64,000 nt of DNA, taken from assembly GCA_963555705.1 (NCBI GenBank), contig CAUVWQ010000007.1:434001-498000 (forward strand), in the 5' to 3' direction. Shown one piece after another: positions 49,431 through 63,695 of the stretch. The notes under the pieces were generated by a model, which saw only the letters and a program-made list of their open reading frames with translations, did not search any database and had not been told where the DNA came from. Source of the stretch: Ligustrum vulgare. Taxonomy: Eukaryota > Streptophyta > Magnoliopsida > Lamiales > Oleaceae. Every line of letters begins with the position of its first letter. Positions within the stretch are counted from its first letter, which is position 1. Both the position numbers and the translations under genes were made by a program.

Positions 49431-50889
49431 AAAATTCACCTCTGGAATTTATATTGGAGTGAATTAACGTTTGAAAATTGTTTAAGTGTTCACTTCGTTT
49501 AAAATTCACCTCTACAATTTATATCGAGTGAATTAACGTTTGAAAATTGCTTAAGTGTTCACTTCGTTTAAAATTCACCTCTGCAATTTATATTGGAGTG
49601 AATTAACGTTTGAAAATTGTTTAAGTGTTCACTTCGTTTAAAATTCACCTCTGGAATTTATATTGGAGTGAATTAACGTTTGAAAATTGTTTAAGTGTTC
49701 ACTTCGTTTAAAATTCACCTCTACAATTTATATCGAGTGAATTAACGTTTGAAAATTGCTTAAGTGTTCATTTCGTTTAAAATTCACCTCTACAATTTAT
49801 ATTGAGTGAATTAACGTTTGAAAATTACTTAAGTGTTCACTTCGTTTAAAATTCACCTCTGCAATTTATATTGGAGTGAATTAACGTTTGAAGATTGTTT
49901 AAGTGTTCACTTCGTTTAAAATTCACCTCTACAACTTATATCGAGTGAATTAACGTTTGAAAATTGCTTAAGTGTTCACTTCGTTTAAAATTCACCTCTG
50001 CAATTTATATTGGAGTGAATTAACGTTTGAAAATTGTTTAAGTGTTCACTTCGTTTAAAATTCACCTCTACAATTTATATCGAGTGAATTAACGTTTGAA
50101 AATTGCTTAAGTGTTCACTTCGTTTAAAATTCACCTCTGTAATTTATATTGGAATGAATTAATGTTTGAAAATTGCTTAAGTGTTCACTTCATTTAAAAT
50201 TCACCTCTGCAATTTATATTGGAGTAAATTAACGTTTGAAAATTGCTTAAGTGTTCACTTCGTTTAAAATTCACCTCTGCAATTTATATTGGAGTGAATT
50301 AACGTTTGAAAATTGTTTAAGTGTTCACTTCGTTTAAAATTCACCTCTACAATTTATATCGAGTGAATTAACGTTTGAAAATTACTTAAGTGTTCACTTC
50401 GTTTAAAATTCACCTCTGTAATTTATATTGGAATGAATTAACGTTTGAAAATTGCTTAAGTGTTCACTTCATTTAAAATTCACCTCTGCAATTTATATTG
50501 GAGTAAATTAACGTTTGAAAATTGCTTAAGTGTTCACTTCGTTTAAAATTCACCTCTGCAATTTATATTGGAGTGAATTAACGTTTGAAAATTGCTTAAG
50601 TGTTCACTTCGTTTAAAATTCACCTCTGCAATTTATATTGAGTGAATTAACATTTGAAAATTGCTTAAGTGTTCACTTCGTTTAAAATTCACCTCTGCAA
50701 TTTATATTGTAGTAAATTAACGTTTGAAAATTGCTTAAGTGTTCACTTCGTTTAAAATTCACCTCTACAATTTATATCGAGTGAATTAACGTTTGAAAAT
50801 TGCTTAAGTGTTCACTTCGTTTAAAATTCACTTCTGCAATTTATATTGTAGTGAATTAACGTTTGAAAATTGCTTAAGTGTTCACTTCG

Positions 50890-51700
50890 TTTAAAATTCA
50901 CCTCTGCAATTTATATTGGAGTAAATTAACGTTTGAAAATTGCTTAAGTGTTCACTTCGTTTAAAATTCACCTCTGCAATTTATATCGAGTGAATTAACG
51001 TTTGAAAATTGCTTAAGTGTTCACTTCGTTTAAAATTCACCTCTGCAATTTATATTGTAGTGAATTAACGTTTGAAAATTGCTTAAGTGTTCACTTCGTT
51101 TAAAATTCACCTCTACAATTTATATCGAGTGAATTAACATTTGAAAATTGCTTAAGTGTTCACTTCGTTTAAAATTTACTTCTGCAATTTATATTGGAGT
51201 GAATTAACGTTTGAAAATTGCTTAAGTGTTCACTTCGTTTAAAATTCACCTCTGCAATTTATATGGAGTGAATTAACGTTTGAAAATTGCTTAAGTGTTC
51301 ACTTCGTTTAAAATTCACCTCTGCAATTTATATTGTAGTGAATTAACATTTGAAAATTGCTTAAGTGTTCACTTCGTTTAAAATTCACCTCTGCAATTTA
51401 TATGGAGTGAATTAACGTTTGAAAATTGCTTAAGTGTTCACTTCGTTTAAAATTCACCTCTGCAATTTATATTGTAGTGAATTAACATTTGAAAATTGCT
51501 TAAGTGTTCACTTCGTTTAAAATTCACCTCTGCAATTTATATTGAGTGAATTAACGTTTGAAAATTACTTAAGTGTTCACTTCGTTTAAAATTCACCTCT
51601 GCAATTTATATTGGAGTGAATTAACGTTTGAAGATTGTTTAAGTGTTCACTTCGTTTAAAATTCACCTCTGCAATTTATATTGAGTGAATTAACGTTTGA
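50890..51700 (+). repeat. 1043-bp duplication, copy 1, with K/E and J/A doublets
   Basis: This matches about 51930-52740 at +1043 bp (15 units). After the TTTACTTCTGCAA unit (51164-51233) come K 51234, E 51303, K 51373, E 51442 (both E units with AACATTTG), J 51512, A 51581, J 51651 and A 51720 (A units with GAAGATTG). Both doublets are 139 bp. Confidence 0.85.
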
Positions 51701-51929
51701 AAATTACTTAAGTGTTCACTTCGTTTAAAATTCACCTCTGCAATTTATATTGGAGTGAATTAACGTTTGAAGATTGTTTAAGTGTTCACTTCGTTTAAAA
51801 TTCACCTCTACAACTTATATCGAGTGAATTAACGTTTGAAAATTGCTTAAGTGTTCACTTCGTTTAAAATTCACCTCTGCAATTTATATTGGAGTGAATT
51901 AACGTTTGAAAATTGCTTAAGTGTTCACT

Positions 51930-52740
51930 TCGTTTAAAATTCACCTCTGCAATTTATATTGGAGTAAATTAACGTTTGAAAATTGCTTAAGTGTTCACTT
52001 CGTTTAAAATTCACCTCTGCAATTTATATCGAGTGAATTAACGTTTGAAAATTGCTTAAGTGTTCACTTCGTTTAAAATTCACCTCTGCAATTTATATTG
52101 TAGTGAATTAACGTTTGAAAATTGCTTAAGTGTTCACTTCGTTTAAAATTCACCTCTACAATTTATATCGAGTGAATTAACATTTGAAAATTGCTTAAGT
52201 GTTCACTTCGTTTAAAATTTACTTCTGCAATTTATATTGGAGTGAATTAACGTTTGAAAATTGCTTAAGTGTTCACTTCGTTTAAAATTCACCTCTGCAA
52301 TTTATATGGAGTGAATTAACGTTTGAAAATTGCTTAAGTGTTCACTTCGTTTAAAATTCACCTCTGCAATTTATATTGTAGTGAATTAACATTTGAAAAT
52401 TGCTTAAGTGTTCACTTCGTTTAAAATTCACCTCTGCAATTTATATGGAGTGAATTAACGTTTGAAAATTGCTTAAGTGTTCACTTCGTTTAAAATTCAC
52501 CTCTGCAATTTATATTGTAGTGAATTAACATTTGAAAATTGCTTAAGTGTTCACTTCGTTTAAAATTCACCTCTGCAATTTATATTGAGTGAATTAACGT
52601 TTGAAAATTACTTAAGTGTTCACTTCGTTTAAAATTCACCTCTGCAATTTATATTGGAGTGAATTAACGTTTGAAGATTGTTTAAGTGTTCACTTCGTTT
52701 AAAATTCACCTCTGCAATTTATATTGAGTGAATTAACGTT
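51930..52740 (+). repeat. 1043-bp duplication, copy 2
   Basis: This is the second copy of 50890-51700, with TTTACTTCTGCAA at 52218. Further TTTACTTCTGCAA units at 53399, 53607, 53746, 56321 and 58688 show the same source string copied again with shorter or longer neighbours. This part is the most rearranged-looking stretch of the window. Confidence 0.82.
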
Positions 52741-54169
52741 TGAAAATTGCTTAAGTGTTCACTTCGTTTAAAATTCACCTCTGCAATTTATATTGTAGTG
52801 AATTAACATTTGAAAATTGCTTAAGTGTTCACTTCGTTTAAAATTCACCTCTGCAATTTATATGGAGTGAATTAACGTTTGAAAATTGCTTAAGTGTTCA
52901 CTTCGTTTAAAATTCACCTCTGCAATTTATATTGTAATGAATTAACATTTGAAAATTGCTTAAGTGTTCACTTCGTTTAAAATTCACCTCTGCAATTTAT
53001 ATTGAGTGAATTAACGTTTGAAAATTACTTAAGTGTTCACTTCGTTTAAAATTCACCTCTGCAATTTATATGGAGTGAATTAACGTTTGAAAATTGCTTA
53101 AGTGTTCACTTCGTTTAAAATTCACCTCTGCAATTTATATTGGAGTAAATTAACGTTTGAAAATTGCTTAAGTGTTCACTTCGTTTAAAATTCACCTCTG
53201 CAATTTATATCGAGTGAATTAACGTTTGAAAATTGCTTAAGTGTTCACTTCGTTTAAAATTCACCTCTGCAATTTATATTGTAGTGAATTAACGTTTGAA
53301 AATTGCTTAAGTGTTCACTTCGTTTAAAATTCACCTCTACAATTTATATCGAGTGAATTAACATTTGAAAATTGCTTAAGTGTTCACTTCGTTTAAAATT
53401 TACTTCTGCAATTTATATTGGAGTGAATTAACGTTTGAAAATTGCTTAAGTGTTCACTTCGTTTAAAATTCACCTCTGCAATTTATATGGAGTGAATTAA
53501 CGTTTGAAAATTGCTTAAGTGTTCACTTCGTTTAAAATTCACCTCTACAATTTATATCGAGTGAATTAACATTTGAAAATTGCTTAAGTGTTCACTTCGT
53601 TTAAAATTTACTTCTGCAATTTATATTGGAGTGAATTAACGTTTGAAAATTGCTTAAGTGTTCACTTCGTTTAAAATTCACCTCTACAATTTATATCGAG
53701 TGAATTAACATTTGAAAATTGCTTAAGTGTTCACTTCGTTTAAAATTTACTTCTGCAATTTATATTGGAGTGAATTAACGTTTGAAAATTGCTTAAGTGT
53801 TCACTTCGTTTAAAATTCACCTCTGCAATTTATATGGAGTGAATTAACGTTTGAAAATTGCTTAAGTGTTCACTTCGTTTAAAATTCACCTCTGCAATTT
53901 ATATTGTAGTGAATTAACATTTGAAAATTGCTTAAGTGTTCACTTCGTTTAAAATTCACCTCTGCAATTTATATGGAGTGAATTAACGTTTGAAAATTGC
54001 TTAAGTGTTCACTTCGTTTAAAATTCACCTCTGCAATTTATATTGTAGTGAATTAACATTTGAAAATTGCTTAAGTGTTCACTTCGTTTAAAATTCACCT
54101 CTGCAATTTATATTGAGTGAATTAACGTTTGAAAATTACTTAAGTGTTCACTTCGTTTAAAATTCACCT

Positions 54170-56510
54170 CTGCAATTTATATTGGAGTGAATTAACGTTT
54201 GAAGATTGTTTAAGTGTTCACTTCGTTTAAAATTCACCTCTGCAATTTATATTGAGTGAATTAACGTTTGAAAATTACTTAAGTGTTCACTTCGTTTAAA
54301 ATTCACCTCTGCAATTTATATTGGAGTGAATTAACGTTTGAAGATTGTTTAAGTGTTCACTTCGTTTAAAATTCACCTCTACAACTTATATCGAGTGAAT
54401 TAACGTTTGAAAATTGCTTAAGTGTTCACTTCGTTTAAAATTCACCTCTGCAATTTATATTGGAGTGAATTAACGTTTGAAAATTGCTTAAGTGTTCACT
54501 TCGTTTAAAATTCACCTCTGCAATTTATATTGGAGTGAATTAACGTTTGAAAATTGCTTAAGTGTTCACTTCGTTTAAAATTCACCTCTGCAATTTATAT
54601 TGGAGTGAATTAACGTTTGAAAATTGCTTAAGTGTTCACTTCGTTTAAAATTCACCTCTGCAATTATATTGGAGTAAATTAACGTTTGAAAATTGCTTAA
54701 GTGTTCACTTCGTTTAAAATTCACCTCTGCAATTTATATTGGAGTGAATTAACGTTTGAAAATTGCTTAAGTGTTCACTTCGTTTAAAATTCACCTCTGC
54801 AATTTATATGGAGTGAATTAACGTTTGAAAATTGCTTAAGTGTTCACTTCGTTTAAAATTCACCTCTGCAATTTATATTGTAGTGAATTAACGTTTGAAA
54901 ATTGCTTAAGTGTTCACTTCGTTTAAAATTCACCTCTGCAATTTATATTGGAGTGAATTAACGTTTGAAAATTACTTAAGTGTTCATTTCGTTTAAAATT
55001 CACCTCTGCAATTTATATTGAGTGAATTAACGTTTGAAAATTACTTAAGTGTTCACTTCGTTTAAAATTCACCTCTGCAATTTATATTGGAGTGAATTAA
55101 CGTTTGAAGATTGTTTAAGTGTTCACTTCGTTTAAAATTCACCTCTACAACTTATATCGAGTGAATTAACGTTTGAAAATTGCTTAAGTGTTCACTTCGT
55201 TTAAAATTCACCTCTGCAATTTATATTGGAGTGAATTAACGTTTGAAAATTGCTTAAGTGTTCACTTCGTTTAAAATTCACCTCTGCAATTTATATTGAG
55301 TGAATTAACATTTGAAAATTGCTTAAGTGTTCACTTCGTTTAAAATTCACCTCTGCAATTTATATTGTAGTAAATTAACGTTTGAAAATTGCTTAAGTGT
55401 TCACTTCGTTTAAAATTCACCTCTACAATTTATATCGAGTGAATTAACGTTTGAAAATTGCTTAAGTGTTCACTTCGTTTAAAATTCACTTCTGTAATTT
55501 ATATTGGAATGAATTAACGTTTGAAAATTGCTTAAGTGTTCACTTCGTTTAAAATTCACCTCTGCAATTTAAATTGGAGTAAATTAACGTTTGAAAATTA
55601 CTTAAGTGTTCACTTCGTTTAAAATTCACCTCTGCAATTTATATTGGAGTGAATTAACGTTTGAAAATTGCTTAAGTGTTCACTTCGTTTAAAATTCACC
55701 TCTACAATTTATATCGAGTGAATTAACATTTGAAAATAGCTTAAGTGTTCACTTCGTTTAAAATTCACCTCTGTAATTTATATTGGAATGAATTAAAGTT
55801 TGAAAATTGCTTAAGTGTTCACTTCATTTAAAATTCACCTCTGCAATTTATATTGGAGTAAATTAACGTTTGAAAATTGCTTAAGTGTTCACTTCGTTTA
55901 AAATTCACCTCTGCAATTTATATCGAGTGAATTAACGTTTGAAAATTGCTTAAGTGTTCACTTCGTTTAAAATTCACCTCTGCAATTTATATTGTAGTGA
56001 ATTAACGTTTGAAAATTGCTTAAGTGTTCACTTCGTTTAAAATTCACCTCTGCAATTTATATTGGAGTAAATTAACGTTTGAAAATTGCTTAAGTGTTCA
56101 CTTCGTTTAAAATTCACCTCTGCAATTTATATCGAGTGAATTAACGTTTGAAAATTGCTTAAGTGTTCACTTCGTTTAAAATTCACCTCTGCAATTTATA
56201 TTGTAGTGAATTAACGTTTGAAAATTGCTTAAGTGTTCACTTCGTTTAAAATTCACCTCTACAATTTATATCGAGTGAATTAACATTTGAAAATTGCTTA
56301 AGTGTTCACTTCGTTTAAAATTTACTTCTGCAATTTATATTGGAGTGAATTAACGTTTGAAAATTGCTTAAGTGTTCACTTCGTTTAAAATTCACCTCTG
56401 CAATTTATATGGAGTGAATTAACGTTTGAAAATTGCTTAAGTGTTCACTTCGTTTAAAATTCACCTCTGCAATTTATATTGTAGTGAATTAACATTTGAA
56501 AATTGCTTAA
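54170..56510 (+). repeat. 2367-bp tandem HOR, copy 1
   Basis: This 34-unit period matches about 56540-58880. Anchors are L (54662 and 57029), AATTTAAATT (55564 and 57931), AAAATAGC (55733 and 58100) and TTTACTTCTGCAA (56321 and 58688). The match stops where copy 1 goes to A with GAAGATTG and copy 2 to K. Confidence 0.87.
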
Positions 56511-56539
56511 GTGTTCACTTCGTTTAAAATTCACCTCTG

Positions 56540-58880
56540 CAATTTATATTGGAGTGAATTAACGTTTGAAGATTGTTTAAGTGTTCACTTCGTTTAAAAT
56601 TCACCTCTGCAATTTATATTGAGTGAATTAACGTTTGAAAATTACTTAAGTGTTCACTTCGTTTAAAATTCACCTCTGCAATTTATATTGGAGTGAATTA
56701 ACGTTTGAAGATTGTTTAAGTGTTCACTTCGTTTAAAATTCACCTCTACAACTTATATCGAGTGAATTAACGTTTGAAAATTGCTTAAGTGTTCACTTCG
56801 TTTAAAATTCACCTCTGCAATTTATATTGGAGTGAATTAACGTTTGAAAATTGCTTAAGTGTTCACTTCGTTTAAAATTCACCTCTGCAATTTATATTGG
56901 AGTGAATTAACGTTTGAAAATTGCTTAAGTGTTCACTTCGTTTAAAATTCACCTCTGCAATTTATATTGGAGTGAATTAACGTTTGAAAATTGCTTAAGT
57001 GTTCACTTCGTTTAAAATTCACCTCTGCAATTATATTGGAGTAAATTAACGTTTGAAAATTGCTTAAGTGTTCACTTCGTTTAAAATTCACCTCTGCAAT
57101 TTATATTGGAGTGAATTAACGTTTGAAAATTGCTTAAGTGTTCACTTCGTTTAAAATTCACCTCTGCAATTTATATGGAGTGAATTAACGTTTGAAAATT
57201 GCTTAAGTGTTCACTTCGTTTAAAATTCACCTCTGCAATTTATATTGTAGTGAATTAACGTTTGAAAATTGCTTAAGTGTTCACTTCGTTTAAAATTCAC
57301 CTCTGCAATTTATATTGGAGTGAATTAACGTTTGAAAATTACTTAAGTGTTCATTTCGTTTAAAATTCACCTCTGCAATTTATATTGAGTGAATTAACGT
57401 TTGAAAATTACTTAAGTGTTCACTTCGTTTAAAATTCACCTCTGCAATTTATATTGGAGTGAATTAACGTTTGAAGATTGTTTAAGTGTTCACTTCGTTT
57501 AAAATTCACCTCTACAACTTATATCGAGTGAATTAACGTTTGAAAATTGCTTAAGTGTTCACTTCGTTTAAAATTCACCTCTGCAATTTATATTGGAGTG
57601 AATTAACGTTTGAAAATTGCTTAAGTGTTCACTTCGTTTAAAATTCACCTCTGCAATTTATATTGAGTGAATTAACATTTGAAAATTGCTTAAGTGTTCA
57701 CTTCGTTTAAAATTCACCTCTGCAATTTATATTGTAGTAAATTAACGTTTGAAAATTGCTTAAGTGTTCACTTCGTTTAAAATTCACCTCTACAATTTAT
57801 ATCGAGTGAATTAACGTTTGAAAATTGCTTAAGTGTTCACTTCGTTTAAAATTCACTTCTGTAATTTATATTGGAATGAATTAACGTTTGAAAATTGCTT
57901 AAGTGTTCACTTCGTTTAAAATTCACCTCTGCAATTTAAATTGGAGTAAATTAACGTTTGAAAATTACTTAAGTGTTCACTTCGTTTAAAATTCACCTCT
58001 GCAATTTATATTGGAGTGAATTAACGTTTGAAAATTGCTTAAGTGTTCACTTCGTTTAAAATTCACCTCTACAATTTATATCGAGTGAATTAACATTTGA
58101 AAATAGCTTAAGTGTTCACTTCGTTTAAAATTCACCTCTGTAATTTATATTGGAATGAATTAAAGTTTGAAAATTGCTTAAGTGTTCACTTCATTTAAAA
58201 TTCACCTCTGCAATTTATATTGGAGTAAATTAACGTTTGAAAATTGCTTAAGTGTTCACTTCGTTTAAAATTCACCTCTGCAATTTATATCGAGTGAATT
58301 AACGTTTGAAAATTGCTTAAGTGTTCACTTCGTTAAAAATTCACCTCTGCAATTTATATTGTAGTGAATTAACGTTTGAAAATTGCTTAAGTGTTCACTT
58401 CGTTTAAAATTCACCTCTGCAATTTATATTGGAGTAAATTAACGTTTGAAAATTGCTTAAGTGTTCACTTCGTTTAAAATTCACCTCTGCAATTTATATC
58501 GAGTGAATTAACGTTTGAAAATTGCTTAAGTGTTCACTTCGTTTAAAATTCACCTCTGCAATTTATATTGTAGTGAATTAACGTTTGAAAATTGCTTAAG
58601 TGTTCACTTCGTTTAAAATTCACCTCTACAATTTATATCGAGTGAATTAACATTTGAAAATTGCTTAAGTGTTCACTTCGTTTAAAATTTACTTCTGCAA
58701 TTTATATTGGAGTGAATTAACGTTTGAAAATTGCTTAAGTGTTCACTTCGTTTAAAATTCACCTCTGCAATTTATATGGAGTGAATTAACGTTTGAAAAT
58801 TGCTTAAGTGTTCACTTCGTTTAAAATTCACCTCTGCAATTTATATTGTAGTGAATTAACATTTGAAAATTGCTTAAGTG
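56540..58880 (+). repeat. 2367-bp tandem HOR, copy 2
   Basis: This is the second copy of 54170-56510. It has one private CGTTAAAAATTC near 58331. Its inner part (57830-58690) reappears at 59990-60850 with a 2158-bp offset, giving a third copy of the AATTTAAATT-AAAATAGC module. Confidence 0.87.
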
Positions 58881-59989
58881 TTCACTTCGTTTAAAATTCA
58901 CCTCTGCAATTTATATGGAGTGAATTAACGTTTGAAAATTGCTTAAGTGTTCACTTCGTTTAAAATTCACCTCTGCAATTTATATTGTAGTGAATTAACA
59001 TTTGAAAATTGCTTAAGTGTTCACTTCGTTTAAAATTCACCTCTGCAATTTATATTGAGTGAATTAACGTTTGAAAATTACTTAAGTGTTCACTTCGTTT
59101 AAAATTCACCTCTGCAATTTATATTGGAGTGAATTAACGTTTGAAGATTGTTTAAGTGTTCACTTCGTTTAAAATTCACCTCTGCAATTTATATTGAGTG
59201 AATTAACGTTTGAAAATTACTTAAGTGTTCACTTCGTTTAAAATTCACCTCTGCAATTTATATTGGAGTGAATTAACGTTTGAAGATTGTTTAAGTGTTC
59301 ACTTCGTTTAAAATTCACCTCTACAATTTATATGGAGTGAATTAACGTTTGAAAATTGCTTAAGTGTTCACTTCGTTTAAAATTCACCTCTGCAATTTAT
59401 ATTGTAGTGAATTAACGTTTGAAAATTGCTTAAGTGTTCACTTCGTTTAAAATTCACCTCTGCAATTTATATTGGAGTGAATTAACGTTTGAAAATTGCT
59501 TAAGTGTTCACTTCGTTTAAAATTCACCTCTGCAATTTATATTGGAGTGAATTAACGTTTGAAAATTGCTTAAGTGTTCACTTCGTTTAAAATTCACCTC
59601 TGCAATTATATTGGAGTAAATTAACGTTTGAAAATTGCTTAAGTGTTCACTTCGTTTAAAATTCACCTCTGCAATTTATATTGGAGTGAATTAACGTTTG
59701 AAAATTGCTTAAGTGTTCACTTCGTTTAAAATTCACCTCTGCAATTTATATGGAGTGAATTAACGTTTGAAAATTGCTTAAGTGTTCACTTCGTTTAAAA
59801 TTCACCTCTGCAATTTATATTGTAGTGAATTAACGTTTGAAAATTGCTTAAGTGTTCACTTCGTTTAAAATTCACCTCTGCAATTTATATTGGAGTGAAT
59901 TAACGTTTGAAAATTACTTAAGTGTTCATTTCGTTTAAAATTCACCTCTGCAATTTATATTGAGTGAATTAACGTTTGAAAATTACTTA

Positions 59990-60850
59990 AGTGTTCACTT
60001 CGTTTAAAATTCACTTCTGTAATTTATATTGGAATGAATTAACGTTTGAAAATTGCTTAAGTGTTCACTTCGTTTAAAATTCACCTCTGCAATTTAAATT
60101 GGAGTAAATTAACGTTTGAAAATTACTTAAGTGTTCACTTCGTTTAAAATTCACCTCTGCAATTTATATTGGAGTGAATTAACGTTTGAAAATTGCTTAA
60201 GTGTTCACTTCGTTTAAAATTCACCTCTACAATTTATATCGAGTGAATTAACATTTGAAAATAGCTTAAGTGTTCACTTCGTTTAAAATTCACCTCTGTA
60301 ATTTATATTGGAATGAATTAAAGTTTGAAAATTGCTTAAGTGTTCACTTCATTTAAAATTCACCTTTGCAATTTATATTGGAGTAAATTAACGTTTGAAA
60401 ATTGCTTAAGTGTTCACTTCGTTTAAAATTCACCTCTGCAATTTATATCGAGTGAATTAACGTTTGAAAATTGCTTAAGTGTTCACTTCGTTTAAAATTC
60501 ACCTCTGCAATTTATATTGTAGTGAATTAACGTTTGAAAATTGCTTAAGTGTTCACTTCGTTTAAAATTCACCTCTGCAATTTATATTGGAGTAAATTAA
60601 CGTTTGAAAATTGCTTAAGTGTTCACTTCGTTTAAAATTCACCTCTGCAATTTATATCGAGTGAATTAACGTTTGAAAATTGCTTAAGTGTTCACTTCGT
60701 TTAAAATTCACCTCTGCAATTTATATTGTAGTGAATTAACGTTTGAAAATTGCTTAAGTGTTCACTTCGTTTAAAATTCACCTCTACAATTTATATCGAG
60801 TGAATTAACATTTGAAAATTGCTTAAGTGTTCACTTCGTTTAAAATTTAC
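59990..60850 (+). repeat. Third copy of the 57.8-kb module (+2158 bp)
   Basis: C (CACTTCTGTAA), the AATTTAAATT unit (60089), A, B with AAAATAGC (60258), C with AATTAAAG, then D-F-E-D-F-E-B follow in the same order as from 57830. It begins abruptly after a J unit at about 59990. It ends where this copy has TTTACTTCTGTAA and the other has TTTACTTCTGCAA. A private CACCTTTGC lies near 60361. Confidence 0.84.
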
Positions 60851-61829
60851 TTCTGTAATTTATATTGGAATGAATTAACGTTTGAAAATTGCTTAAGTGT
60901 TCACTTCATTTAAAATTCACCTCTGCAATTTATATTGGAGTAAATTAACGTTTGAAAATTGCTTAAGTGTTCACTTCGTTTAAAATTCACCTCTGCAATT
61001 TATATCGAGTGAATTAACGTTTGAAAATTGCTTAAGTGTTCACTTCGTTTAAAATTCACCTCTGCAATTTATATTGTAGTGAATTAACGTTTGAAAATTG
61101 CTTAAGTGTTCACTTCGTTTAAAATTCACCTCTACAATTTATATCGAGTGAATTAACGTTTGAAAATTGCTTAAGTGTTCACTTCGTTTAAAATTCACCT
61201 CTGTAATTTATATTGGAATGAATTAACGTTTGAAAATTGCTTAAGTGTTCACTTCATTTAAAATTCACCTCTGCAATTTATATTGGAGTAAATTAACGTT
61301 TGAAAATTGCTTAAGTGTTCACTTCGTTTAAAATTCACCTCTGCAATTTATATTGTAGTGAATTAACGTTTGAAAATTGCTTAAGTGTTCACTTCGTTTA
61401 AAATTCACCTCTACAATTTATATCGAGTGAATTAACGTTTGAAAATTGCATAAGTGTTCACTTCGTTTAAAATTCACCTCTGCAATTTATATTGAATGAA
61501 TTAACGTTTTAAAATTGCTTAAGTGTTCAATTCGTTTAAAATTCACCTCTGTAATTTATATTGGAATGAATTAACGTTTGAAAATTGCTTAAGTGTTCAC
61601 TTCTTTTAGAATTCACCTCTGCAATTTATATTGGAGTAAATTAACGTTTGAAAATTGCTTAAGTGTTCACTTCGTTTAAAATTCACCTCTACAATTTATA
61701 TCGAGTGAATTAACGTTTGAAAATTGCTTAAGTGTTCACTTCGTTTAAAATTCACTTCTGTAATTTATATTGGAATGAATTAACGTTTGAAAATTGCTTA
61801 AGTGTTCACTTCGTTTAAAATTCACCTCT

Positions 61830-63695
61830 GTAATTTATATTGGAATGAATTAACGTTTGAAAATTGCTTAAGTGTTCACTTCGTTTAAAATTCACCTCTG
61901 CAATTTATATCGAGTGAATTAACGTTTGAAAATTGCTTAAGTGTTCACTTCGTTTAAAATTCACCTCTGTAATTTATATTGGAATGAATTAACGTTTGAA
62001 AATTGCTTAAGTGTTCAATTCGTTTAAAATTCACCTCTGTAATTTATATTGGAATGAATTAACGTTTGAAAATTGCTTAAGTGTTCACTTCTTTTAAAAT
62101 TCACCTCTGCAATTTATATTGGAGTAAATTAACGTTTGAAAATTGCTTAAGTGTTCACTTCGTTTAAAATTCACCTCTGCAATTTATATTGGAGTGAATT
62201 AACGTTTGAAAATTGCTTAAGTGTTCACTTCGTTTAAAATTCACCTCTGCAATTTATATTGAGTGAATTAACATTTGAAAATTGCTTAAGTGTTCACTTC
62301 GTTTAAAATTCACCTCTGCAATTTATATTGTAGTGAATTAACGTTTGAAAATTGCTTAAGTGTTCACTTCGTTTAAAATTCACCTCTGCAATTTATATTG
62401 GAGTTAATTAACGTTTGAAAATTACTTAAGTGTTCATTTCGTTTAAAATTCACCTCTACAATTTATATTGAGTGAATTAACGTTTGAAAATTACTTAAGT
62501 GTTCACTTCGTTTAAAATTCACCTCTGCAATTTATATTGGAGTGAATTAACGTTTGAAGATTGTTTAAGTGTTCACTTCGTTTAAAATTCACCTCTACAA
62601 CTTATATCGAGTGAATTAATGTTTGAAAATTGCTTAAGTGTTCACTTCGTTTAAAATTCACCTCTGCAATTTATATTGGAGTGAATTAACGTTTGAAAAT
62701 TGCTGAAGTGTTCACTTCGTTTAAAATTCACCTCTGCAATTTATATTGGAGTGAATTAACGTTTAAAAATTGTTTAAGTGTTCACTTCGTTTAAAATTCA
62801 CCTCTGCAATTTATATTGGAGTGAATTAACGTTTGAAAATTGTTTAAGTGTTCACTTCGTTTAAAATTCACCTCTACAATTTATATCGAGTGAATTAACG
62901 TTTGAAAATTGCTTAAGTGTTCACTTCGTTTAAAATTCACCTCTGTAATTTATATTGGAATGAATTAACGTTTGAAAATTGCTTAAGTGTTCACTTCATT
63001 TAAAATTCACCTCTGCAATTATATTGGAGTAAATTAACGTTTGAAAATTGCTTAAGTGTTCACTTCGTTTAAAATTCACCTCTGCAATTTATATTGGAGT
63101 GAATTAACGTTTGAAAATTGCTTAAGTGTTCACTTCGTTTAAAATTCACCTCTGCAATTTATATGGAGTGAATTAACGTTTGAAAATTGCTTAAGTGTTC
63201 ACTTCGTTTAAAATTCACCTCTGCAATTTATATTGTAGTAAATTAACGTTTGAAAATTGCTTAAGTGTTCACTTCGTTTAAAATTCACCTCTGCAATTTA
63301 TATTGGAGTGAATTAACGTTTGAAAATTACTTAAGTGTTCATTTCGTTTAAAATTCACCTCTGCAATTTATATTGAGTGAATTAACGTTTGAAAATTACT
63401 TAAGTGTTCACTTCGTTTAAAATTCACCTCTGCAATTTATATTGGAGTGAATTAACGTTTGAAGATTGTTTAAGTGTTCACTTCGTTTAAAATTCACCTC
63501 TACAACTTATATCGAGTGAATTAACGTTTGAAAATTGCTTAAGTGTTCACTTCGTTTAAAATTCACCTCTGCAATTTATATTGGAGTGAATTAACGTTTG
63601 AAAATTGCTTAAGTGTTCACTTCGTTTAAAATTCACCTCAGAAATTTATATTGGAGTGAATTAACGTTTGAAAATTGTTTAAGTGTTCACTTCGT
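61830..63695 (+). repeat. Dispersed HOR block, right-hand copy
   Basis: This is a copy of 47560-49430, and more distantly of 1620-3400. Here H is followed by B, not by I, so the string breaks at about 63700. Upstream it keeps the GAATTC unit (61609) that the 48-kb copy lacks, which makes it closer to the 1.3-kb and 27-kb copies. Confidence 0.8.
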
